From positions 3,365-37,465 of the forward strand of contig DGOK01000017.1 of NCBI GenBank assembly GCA_002389385.1: a DNA stretch of 34,101 bases, given 5' to 3'. The stretch comes from Rhodospirillaceae bacterium UBA4468. Lineage in GTDB: Bacteria > Pseudomonadota > Alphaproteobacteria > Rhodospirillales > Casp-alpha2. The first letter of the stretch is position 1. Every line of letters begins with the position of its first letter. Below the pieces are notes generated by a model that saw only the letters and a program-made list of their open reading frames with translations, was not told the DNA's origin and made no database searches. The position numbers were made by a program, and so were the translations under genes. This document shows, piece by piece, positions 1 through 6,903 of the stretch.

Positions 1-199
1 CGGCAGTGAACCCAACCATTCTCGAAGAGCGTCGCCGGACCTCCTCTTCGATAATGCGCATCAGCGTTACATCCAACGGCTCAATAGGATCGGTATTTTC
101 ATCAGCATAAGCCGCGTAAAGATTAGCATTATAGTCGTCAGACCAATCATCTAGTGTCACTATACTGGCCGTGCATGTTTTCTTCCTAAGATCAGCCAT
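1..199 (-). CDS. Unrecognised acidic protein, 3' part cut by window edge
   Basis: Reading the minus strand from an ATG at 199 gives an open frame of 66 codons that runs off the left edge without a stop. A GGTGGAG Shine-Dalgarno lies about 9 bases upstream. The ATG lies inside the last codons of the preceding small ORF (8-base overlap, ATGGCTGA), so the two look translationally coupled. The visible protein begins MADLRKK and is acidic in the middle (runs of D and E), followed by an amphipathic helix-like segment with EEE then RRR. I do not recognise a family. It could be the second gene of a small two-gene unit, but only part is visible. Confidence 0.45.
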   Translation of the reverse strand, partial: MADLRKKTCTASIVTLDDWSDDYNANLYAAYADENTDPIEPLDVTLMRIIEEEVRRRSSRMVGFTA

Positions 200-413
200 C
201 AACCTGATCTCCACCTAGTTCATTCTCTGGCGCTATGTACGACGGCTCATCCTCTGCCCCGAATACTCGATCTGATTTCAAACGGGTGATCCGTGTATCG
301 TCGTCAAGATGCGCATATAAGCCTTCCTCAAAGTCGTCTTGCTCCTCACCTAACAAGTCCAGCGACGCAACGAGATCCGCCTGCACAGACTTCAGACGGA
401 CGCCTGAGCGCAC
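192..413 (-). CDS. Small acidic protein of unknown function (73 aa)
   Basis: A short minus-strand ORF starts at GTG (413) and ends at the TGA that overlaps the ATG of the next gene. An in-frame TAA lies about 11 codons upstream of the GTG, so the ORF cannot extend far. The product is strongly acidic (EEQDDFEEG and HLDDD) with no membrane segment or signal peptide. No family is recognised. The coupling to the next ORF supports it being real; the lack of an obvious Shine-Dalgarno before the GTG and its short length count against it. Confidence 0.35.
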   Translation of the reverse strand: MRSGVRLKSVQADLVASLDLLGEEQDDFEEGLYAHLDDDTRITRLKSDRVFGAEDEPSYIAPENELGGDQVDG

Positions 414-499
414 GTCGGAGACAGCGCTAGGAATTCCCTTAAATTAGCTGATCTCTGCTGGTGAAGCATTGAGGGCAACACAGTTCTTTGACGGACGGA

Positions 500-1717
500 T
501 CACTGTTGTAGCGATGCGATCATTGATGGGATATACTTTTTAAAATTGAAAAAGCCTTTCGCTGCGTACGGCCAAGATCCGGCATCCCACTTACGAATTG
601 CGACTTCCATTATTAGTCGGCGAGCTTCGTCAATTTTGGATAGTTGACCTGTGATGTCATCGATCGCATCGCGAACGGGGCCTACCGGCGCATGTGCATA
701 CACTATGCGCTGCGCGCCGAGCCGACCCGCGAGCGCAGCTATGGTTTTTGGGTTTGCATCGCAGGTAAGCATATCTGGCCCGTTCGATAACCGCTGAACA
801 GCGTCGCGCAGTCCGACCGCAACGAATTCAGAAACATCGTGTGCAACCTGCCCCGTCGAGCGAAGATCTGCAGCGTTTAGCAAGGCGACACCGACGATAT
901 CATCCAGAGGTAACGGCGCAGTCTCGGGGCAAAGGTCGTCGTCGTGTAATAACAGGATGGATGGAATGCCCGATTGCAGCGGTGCAGGAAATGTCAATGC
1001 AGACGGCATGGGCGCCGGTGACCAATCAAGAGTGGGGGCTTCCGTTGCCAGTTGGCTGTCGGGGTAAAACCGGCCTTCGGTGAAGGTCTGAATGTTCTCG
1101 GCGCGAGCAAGATAGGTTTTTCCGGGCGTCTGCAGTCCGCTCACCCAACGCCAAGAGAGGGTGTTTGATGCGGGGTCTCCGTCGAGCAGCTGCTGTAGGA
1201 AGAAGTCGGCCCCAAGCGTCCAAGGCAAACCAAGCGTAAAAACCCAAATACTCGCAAACCACATGCGGGCGTGGTTGTGCAAGTAATGGGTTTCTTTAAG
1301 CTCCGCCACCCAGTGATCAAAACATGATATGCCGGTCTGGCCGCTGAGCGCGCGCGCAAGCCCTGCATCTCCGTTCCAGTCGTTCAGATCATGATCTCGT
1401 GCTACTTCATAATCTTGCCAGACCGAAGGGCGCAATTCCAGCCAGCCCTTCCAATATGTGCGCCAGAAGACTTCCTGTACAAACTTTTCCGCCGCTTGAG
1501 AGCCGTGCGCATTCAATGCGGCAGATACTGCTTCTTCCTCAAGCAGCAGCCGGTGGCGGATCCACGGCGAAAGTGTCGTCACGCTGTCGTGGCAGCCCGG
1601 GCCACGATCAAAATTACGTTCCTTTGCATATGAGTAACCGAGCTTCGGTGTGATGTCCGTCAGATGCTTGAGGGCTGCATTGCGGCTGACATCCGGTTTA
1701 CCTAGAAGGTACGCCAT
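500..1717 (-). CDS. Photolyase/cryptochrome-like FAD protein with permuted domain order
   Basis: This 405-residue protein carries the photolyase/cryptochrome FAD-binding helical domain at its N-terminus (about residues 20-225). Visible motifs include TTLSPWIRHRLL (47-58), EVFWRTYW (82-89), GQTGISCFDHW (126-136), HNHARMWFAS (147-156) and DGDPASNTLSWRW (179-191). N185 aligns with the Asn near FAD N5 of E. coli PhrB, and W189 and W191 with its W382 and W384. The C-terminal part (about 252-397) resembles the alpha/beta antenna domain that normally comes first, and ends in FFNFKKYIP, like the TPF motif after that domain. The order is therefore the reverse of the usual one. The start codon overlaps the stop of the COQ7-like gene (TAATG), implying co-translation. 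Likely role: light-dependent flavoprotein, either DNA repair or signalling; which one is not decidable here. Confidence 0.85.
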   Translation of the reverse strand: MAYLLGKPDVSRNAALKHLTDITPKLGYSYAKERNFDRGPGCHDSVTTLSPWIRHRLLLEEEAVSAALNAHGSQAAEKFVQEVFWRTYWKGWLELRPSVWQDYEVARDHDLNDWNGDAGLARALSGQTGISCFDHWVAELKETHYLHNHARMWFASIWVFTLGLPWTLGADFFLQQLLDGDPASNTLSWRWVSGLQTPGKTYLARAENIQTFTEGRFYPDSQLATEAPTLDWSPAPMPSALTFPAPLQSGIPSILLLHDDDLCPETAPLPLDDIVGVALLNAADLRSTGQVAHDVSEFVAVGLRDAVQRLSNGPDMLTCDANPKTIAALAGRLGAQRIVYAHAPVGPVRDAIDDITGQLSKIDEARRLIMEVAIRKWDAGSWPYAAKGFFNFKKYIPSMIASLQQ

Positions 1718-2310
1718 TAAATTTTTCTAGCCAAAGCTACGGCAGCGCCTGACCCGTAAGCGACAGCCGCGCACCATAGGCGGGCGAGAGGGCCGGGCGG
1801 CGCTGCCGCGTTCTGGGCGGCTTCGTCCCGGTGAGCAACCTCGTCGGCTTGGCATTCGACGAGAACAGCACGCACGGTGGCCAATTCGCGGGAGAGCTCG
1901 TCTAACGGCTGAAGTCTGTTGATCTGCTGCTGGTAGTGCTGATCGACAAACGTCTCCACCGCTTCAATGGTATGAAAGACGGCGTGGGGGCCGCAAAATG
2001 CTGGAAGGGCGCCAGTGATGAACCCGGCAATGCCCCACAAGACGATCAGACGGCTTCGGTTCTCAGGCGCAAGCAGCCCTTCGATTTCGCGCAAATGATT
2101 CCGCTCGGTCGCAAGGTGATGCTGAGCGAAATTCTGGACCTCGGGCGCTCGACTTACAGCGAGTATCCCTCGGTAAATCCAGACGGCGCCAGTCTCTCCA
2201 GCATGGTTGGAGCGCAATTCCCTTAGCAGCCAGCCAGGCAAAAGCGAAGTAAGAGAGACGCCAGCCTCATGCGGATCAAGTCGACGGGTGGCGTGTAAAG
2301 CGTTAGTCAT
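1717..2310 (-). CDS. COQ7-like diiron hydroxylase
   Basis: A 197-residue ferritin-like diiron protein of the COQ7 (demethoxyubiquinone hydroxylase) family. The motif NHAGETGA (35-42) gives the first Glu ligand E39, then E69-x-x-H72, E116/E119 in IEAVETF, and E157-x-x-H160: the full diiron ligand set. A hydrophobic segment (about 88-106) fits the membrane-associated COQ7 fold. The start at 2310 is chosen because AAGGAGAT lies 7 bases upstream; the frame is open 28 codons further but that extension lacks a ribosome site. Family role: hydroxylation of a quinone precursor in ubiquinone synthesis. Here it is coupled by TAATG to a photolyase-like gene, not to ubi genes, so a specialised or accessory role is possible. 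Confidence 0.85.
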   Translation of the reverse strand: MTNALHATRRLDPHEAGVSLTSLLPGWLLRELRSNHAGETGAVWIYRGILAVSRAPEVQNFAQHHLATERNHLREIEGLLAPENRSRLIVLWGIAGFITGALPAFCGPHAVFHTIEAVETFVDQHYQQQINRLQPLDELSRELATVRAVLVECQADEVAHRDEAAQNAAAPPGPLARLWCAAVAYGSGAAVALARKI

Positions 2311-2464
2311 TCCAAATCTCCTTTTTATTTTTACGAAAAGACATGCTCGGCGGACTAGTTCGAACAAAATGAAAAACAAGAAAATAGATGACATTTTCTC
2401 CTAGACCGTACATCTAGTTGCCTAGTACTCAGCTTTACGAAAATCCAGTTCGGCAATAATATTC

Positions 2465-3256
2465 TTGGAAACTTCCATAGGCGCTGACGTTAGGCAGTGG
2501 GATTGTTTGTTCCATATGCTAGAAACCACTATCATAATTTTATCCGTAACTCAGTTCCCCCCCAGTACAGGTAAAGTATATGTTCAAGGTTCGTTTGGTA
2601 CGGCACCCTTTGACACTACTCCTTTTGACAGCAATGTAGTCGTTGATGGAGAAGGAAATACGGTCATTGTTGCGCCCAGTGAGCCAACAGCTGGTACTGC
2701 AATAGGCTTTAGTGAGGCTTTTAGTGACGCCTTTGCAAAGGCTCCAGTCTCTGGCCTGCAAGCCAATGCAGAAGTCGGCAATGTCAATATTGCAATCAAT
2801 GATCAAGATGCGGTTAAAATGGCCATAAGCAATCGACCATTCCTTATGGCGCAAACAAAGGTCCTTTTAGATTTCCTTGAAGGGAATAGTTTGGGCGCAA
2901 TTGGCAACCAAGGGTCTCCCCAACCCCTTTGGTTTGATGATCAAAATGATCAAGAATTACAGGCTCTACTTGAGCAGATTAGAGATGAGTTACGCCGTTT
3001 CAATGACCTTCTAGGGTCCTCAAAACCAAATATAAGTGCCCTTGCTCAATTTATGCCTGGCTTCTTGAAAGTTGGTAATAATTGGCTAGCAATGTTCTCT
3101 AGTTCAAATGGAATTTTAACAGGTAAATTGGTAGCCGGTGTGTTGGCAACTGCGTTATTAAGTGCTGGGTATCTGGACCCAACCTTGGCCGCTATAATTT
3201 TCGGAGGCGAAGCTGGTGCGACAGCGTTACAAAATAAAAACAAATCAGCTGATTAA
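2465..3256 (+). CDS. AT-rich orphan protein of unknown function
   Basis: This long plus-strand ORF is visibly more AT-rich than the genes on both sides, which suggests recent acquisition. The frame is open from a TTG at 2465; the first ATG is at 2516 and neither has a convincing Shine-Dalgarno, so the start is uncertain. The mature-looking part is rich in Gly, Asn, Asp and Thr, with an amphipathic helical stretch (QELQALLEQIRDELRRF) near residues 160-176 and a hydrophobic Ala/Gly/Leu-rich segment near the C-terminus that could insert into a membrane. The end is about 130 bases before a strong terminator. I recognise no family. It might be an effector- or bacteriocin-like protein with a membrane-active tail, but this is speculation. 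Confidence 0.5.
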   Translation: METSIGADVRQWDCLFHMLETTIIILSVTQFPPSTGKVYVQGSFGTAPFDTTPFDSNVVVDGEGNTVIVAPSEPTAGTAIGFSEAFSDAFAKAPVSGLQANAEVGNVNIAINDQDAVKMAISNRPFLMAQTKVLLDFLEGNSLGAIGNQGSPQPLWFDDQNDQELQALLEQIRDELRRFNDLLGSSKPNISALAQFMPGFLKVGNNWLAMFSSSNGILTGKLVAGVLATALLSAGYLDPTLAAIIFGGEAGATALQNKNKSAD

Positions 3257-3388
3257 ATGAATGTCACTACCTCGGACCCGAATGCGTCAATAAGGTATTC
3301 GCCTTTACGCTCGTGAACTTTGCACTACTAGGAGACGGTTCAAATAGAGTATCCTTCCCTCCGCCAATTATCGTCCTAATGGACGCTG

Positions 3389-3415
3389 AAAAGCCCCGGT
3401 TTACCAGGGCTTTTT
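3389..3415. terminator. Bidirectional Rho-independent terminator
   Basis: The sequence AAAAGCCC, a C/A mismatch, GG, a TTTA loop, CC and GGGCTTTTT forms a stem with a T-run on the plus side and an A-run on the other side. It sits between two convergent genes (orphan ORF and TRAP permease) and can serve both strands. Confidence 0.8.
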
Positions 3416-3478
3416 GGGTTTCAGGGCTTTGGCTACGTTTGGCGAAAAGTTCCCACTTGTTAATGGGTTAACGCAATA

Positions 3479-5461
3479 TCAAGCTGCACCATTCTCCAGA
3501 TCACTGTGCGCACGTTTTTTCTGAATCCAATTCCAGAACGCAATAGCAAGAATCACGCTGAGTGAAACCACTTCAACCCATGGGTTCCAATACAGAAGAC
3601 CCAAAGCAGCCACGGCTAAAATCACGCGTTCAATAAATGTGACTCGCTCAAAGATCCGCCCTTCCAAGGCAAAGTTTAATGCAGCTGTCGCGATTAACAC
3701 TTGTATGATGGCGAGAATCTGATCGCCGAGACCGCCAGATAGCCCAAGGATTTCTGGTTCGAAAAGGAAAAGAAACGGCAAAAGGAACCCGGGTAATGCC
3801 AAGCGGACAGCAGAGAATGATGTCCCCCAAAAACTTGCCTTGGCGATATTGGCCCCGACGAGGGCCGCCACAGCAACCGGTGGCGTTACAGCTGAAAGGT
3901 TCGCGAAATAGAACACAAACAAATGCGCCGCAAGCAGTGGAACGCCTAACTCTATGAGGGCAGGTGCACCGAACAGGGCAACGATGAAATAAGCTGCAGA
4001 TGTTGGCAGGCCAAGGCCAAAGACGAGGCAGGATGCCGCAACAACAATTGACAGTGTAAACAAGCTTCCATCGGATAGATCGAGCATCGCAAATGATAAT
4101 TTTTGAGCGAAGCCAGTGACTGTTAGAACCTCGATCAAAACACCAATAACGGCAATGACCGTTGCGACCATTGCACCTGCGCGCGCACCTTCGACAAAAC
4201 CATTCAGGATACGCGATCCAGCCTCAATAAGTGCTGACTTGCTCGCGCGCCCTCGTACGGCTGTCACAACGGCATCAAGCCCCAAAAGCAATAGGACGGC
4301 AGCAAGTGCTGATGTGCCAGCGGGTATGCCTGTCACCAAAAGATAAACCAAGACAGCGATTGCAACGACGAGATGCCACTGTTGCAAAGCCGCTTCTTTT
4401 AAGCTCGTGGTCTGTTCAAGTTCGGGGGACGTTCGTGCGTCCAATCCCATGTTTGAAGCGCGAAGGTGTACTGCCAGCATTAAAAATGCGTAGTAGATAA
4501 ACGCTGGGGCAATCGCCGCGACCATCACGCTGTTGTAAGAAACGCCGGTCATGCCAACGATCAGAAATGCAGCGAGGCCCATAACAGGTGGCATCAACTG
4601 ACCACCCGTCGATGATACGGCTTCAACGGCACCTGCGAATTCTGGCTTAAAGCCATAGCGCTTCATTAATGGGATTGTGAGCGCACCTGTAGAGGCAACA
4701 TTAGCAACAGTCGAGCCGGATACTGTCCCCATCAATCCACTGGAAACAACAGCCACGAGCGCAGGGCCAGCCTTCGAGCGGCGACCAACGGAGAACCCGA
4801 TCCGAACAATAAAATCAATGGCGCCAGTTGCTTTCAGCGCGCCACCAAACATCATGAACAAAAATATTGTGTTTGCAGATAGACTTGTCAGTCCACCAAG
4901 TAGCCCTTGGAAATATGGTATCGAGGTATAGCCAATCAGGCGGGTCGGCGCGATGCCGGCATGAAAGAAGATATCTCCGGGCATATATTCGCCCCAATAC
5001 CCGTATGCCAAGCCAATGACTGCCATCGTTGGTATCGTCCAGCCCCACTGAAATCCAGATAGAATTAACGTCGTTGCGAGTAAAAGGACTGCAACCGTTA
5101 GATCGGATGAACTTGGGGCGAAACTTCGCACTTCAGTGAGTGCGCGGTACTCAACGTGAATATAAATCGCCAATAATACGGCGAGTATTGCGAGCGCCCA
5201 AAAGACGCCACGGCGGGTCTTCTTTTCAGGGCTAACCCCTTCAAGCATCGCCAGGAAGCCGATAATGACTGCAAACGCCAAATGTAGATTGCGAAATTCA
5301 CCGGATGTCAGCGAGAAATTGAGCAGCTGGTATATGTGTATGCTGACCATCGCGACTGCGGCGATAAGCAATAAAAATGTTGCGCTAAAAGACTGTGAAT
5401 TATCCGCAGCTGCAATTGCAAATACGCTTTTACGAAAGGAGGCTTCCTGTTGATCGGACAT
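3479..5461 (-). CDS. TRAP transporter fused permease (4TM/12TM, TAXI-associated)
   Basis: A 660-residue polytopic inner-membrane protein made almost entirely of hydrophobic segments. It matches the TRAP transporter fused permease family, in which the small DctQ-like and large DctM-like subunits are joined. Recognisable stretches are the Gly-rich GSTVANVASTGALTIPLMKR loop and GGQLMPPVMGLAAFL, both typical of the DctM transport core, and the late GLGLPTSAAYFIV. It would use a Na+ or proton gradient to import an organic acid delivered by the TAXI-type binding protein encoded just upstream. The start at 5461 is preferred because GAAGGT lies about 8 bases upstream; an ATG six codons earlier has no ribosome site. 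A strong hairpin lies between the binding-protein gene and this gene. The substrate is unknown; TAXI systems import glutamate and other carboxylates. Confidence 0.92.
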   Translation of the reverse strand: MSDQQEASFRKSVFAIAAADNSQSFSATFLLLIAAVAMVSIHIYQLLNFSLTSGEFRNLHLAFAVIIGFLAMLEGVSPEKKTRRGVFWALAILAVLLAIYIHVEYRALTEVRSFAPSSSDLTVAVLLLATTLILSGFQWGWTIPTMAVIGLAYGYWGEYMPGDIFFHAGIAPTRLIGYTSIPYFQGLLGGLTSLSANTIFLFMMFGGALKATGAIDFIVRIGFSVGRRSKAGPALVAVVSSGLMGTVSGSTVANVASTGALTIPLMKRYGFKPEFAGAVEAVSSTGGQLMPPVMGLAAFLIVGMTGVSYNSVMVAAIAPAFIYYAFLMLAVHLRASNMGLDARTSPELEQTTSLKEAALQQWHLVVAIAVLVYLLVTGIPAGTSALAAVLLLLGLDAVVTAVRGRASKSALIEAGSRILNGFVEGARAGAMVATVIAVIGVLIEVLTVTGFAQKLSFAMLDLSDGSLFTLSIVVAASCLVFGLGLPTSAAYFIVALFGAPALIELGVPLLAAHLFVFYFANLSAVTPPVAVAALVGANIAKASFWGTSFSAVRLALPGFLLPFLFLFEPEILGLSGGLGDQILAIIQVLIATAALNFALEGRIFERVTFIERVILAVAALGLLYWNPWVEVVSLSVILAIAFWNWIQKKRAHSDLENGAA

Positions 5462-5494
5462 TATTACCTTCAAAAACATTAAAGTCAGACTGCC

Positions 5495-5526
5495 CTTTGG
5501 TCGAGTGAGTTATCACTTGACCAAAG
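5495..5526 (-). promoter_or_regulatory. Intercistronic hairpin between TAXI binding protein and permease
   Basis: Fourteen-base arms (CTTTGGTCGAGTGA / TCACTTGACCAAAG, one G-T pair) enclose a 4-base GTTA loop. It begins 23 bases after the binding-protein stop and ends about 34 bases before the permease ATG. No T-run follows on the minus strand, so it is more likely an mRNA-stabilising or partial-attenuation element than a full terminator. Such a hairpin would leave more binding-protein mRNA than permease mRNA. Confidence 0.7.
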
Positions 5527-5549
5527 AGTTAAGTCGATAAATATAACTT

Positions 5550-6563
5550 TTAGATGTGTGTTTTTAACTCGTCACGCCACACGCCTTTTTCTTTGAAGTA
5601 CTTCGCTGCACCTGCATGAACAGGGTAGGCAGGCATAAGAATTTTTGTCGCGAAATCCAAATCAATGTCTTTGAGCTTGATGCCACCGCGCTTACGCACA
5701 AATGCAGCATTTTCGTAGACAGCTTTTGTGATTTCATAAACGACATCTTCAGAAATGTCTGGACGTGTTGCCAAAACACCACCAAAAGAGAGCATAAGCG
5801 TTGGCTCTTTAAGTGTCTTCCAGTTCTCAGATGTAAGGGTCGCACTTTTAACGCCAGGGTTTAATGCAACTGCTTTTTCGATCAATTCCGGTGACAACGG
5901 TAGTACCTTAAGCTTGTGCGTTGTCTCGAGGCGTTGCATGAGGCCAGAAGGATTTCCAGACGTCAGCAATGATGGAATACAATCGACGGCGCCAGATGCG
6001 AGTGCGTCATATGACTCTTTCCAAGAACCATATGTCCAATCAACCTTGTCTTCGATGCCAGCTGCTTGAAACAATGTCTTCCATAGACCTGTTGTCGCGC
6101 CACCAGCAGATGCAGGCATGATCCGCTTGCCCACAAGGTCTTCAATCGAGTTAATACCAGAATCTGCGCGCACCATAGGTGTACATTGCCAAATGGTGTA
6201 AGAGAACATTTGTACCGCATCGACAGGCTTGCCCTCATAGCGGCCTTTGCCATTAATCGCTGGGTACCAGTCCGTGGTTGTTGTCTGACCAAAATCAATG
6301 ACTTTTTCACCAAGCAAAGACATGTTCTCGGCGCCACCAGCCGTGGAGAGAGAAGAATGGCGGGCATTAGTAAATTTTGATGCGGCAGCAGATAGCACAG
6401 TAATGATCTGATAACCTGTGGAACCTAGGCTGGAGGAACCCCATTGATAGATTTTTTTAGCAGCTAGAGCTTGATTAGCCGTACCAATTAAAGGTCCCAA
6501 GGCTGTCGCACCTGCGGCGCCGCCTAAGGCCTTAAGTACGGATCGTCTGGTTAGTTCATTCAT
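5550..6563 (-). CDS. TAXI-family TRAP transporter solute-binding protein, Tat-exported
   Basis: A 337-residue periplasmic receptor of the TAXI family. The N-terminus carries a twin-arginine signal (TRRSVLKALGG, R6-R7) followed by a hydrophobic Ala/Gly stretch and an Ala-x-Ala-like cleavage site (QALAAKK near 35). The mature part shows TAXI features: an early SSLGSTGYQI glycine-rich segment, a GGAENMSLL ligand-loop region and a late PAYPVHAGAAKYFKEKG. The start at 6563 is supported by AAGGGAG upstream; an ATG 10 codons earlier lacks one and would put residues ahead of the Tat signal. It would capture a small carboxylate and deliver it to the fused permease encoded downstream. Confidence 0.92.
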   Translation of the reverse strand: MNELTRRSVLKALGGAAGATALGPLIGTANQALAAKKIYQWGSSSLGSTGYQIITVLSAAASKFTNARHSSLSTAGGAENMSLLGEKVIDFGQTTTTDWYPAINGKGRYEGKPVDAVQMFSYTIWQCTPMVRADSGINSIEDLVGKRIMPASAGGATTGLWKTLFQAAGIEDKVDWTYGSWKESYDALASGAVDCIPSLLTSGNPSGLMQRLETTHKLKVLPLSPELIEKAVALNPGVKSATLTSENWKTLKEPTLMLSFGGVLATRPDISEDVVYEITKAVYENAAFVRKRGGIKLKDIDLDFATKILMPAYPVHAGAAKYFKEKGVWRDELKTHI

Positions 6564-6903
6564 TATTATTCTCCCTTGAAAGTTTTGCTGCACATAGAAT
6601 ATCGCAGCGGCAAGATGTTAGTATATTCAGATGCATGATTTTAAAATCGAGCATTTTTTTGATTTTCTTGTACATGTCATATCAAATATTATGATCTAAG
6701 AATACGCATCTTCAAGGTTCAATGTGCCGGAAACCTTCAGAAAGTTAAGAATTCTTAATCGCTAAATGATGCCAATAGAGAGAAATAGGCCTGTAATGCT
6801 TCATATTCGGCGAGTTTGTGTCGTAGAAATGCAGTGTCAGGGGCGTATCGGGGCCCCGACATTACGGTACAAGTAGATATTAGAAAACCACCACGAATTG
6901 AAA
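6564..6903 (-). promoter_or_regulatory. Gene-free stretch upstream of the TRAP genes
   Basis: This 340-base gap holds no supportable ORF. On the minus strand a possible promoter is TTGAAG (6710-6715) with an 18-base spacer to TAATAT (6686-6691). Overlapping it is an interrupted dyad, ATCA-AATATTA-TGAT (6681-6695), a possible operator. A 12-base perfect palindrome TCGGGGCCCCGA lies at 6848-6859 near the dehydratase end. No clear terminator for the dehydratase gene is visible. Confidence 0.35.

Noticed and set aside
5963..6367. 134-codon ORF inside the TAXI binding-protein gene
   Set aside because: Same-strand shadow frame of a clear TAXI gene, without family motifs.
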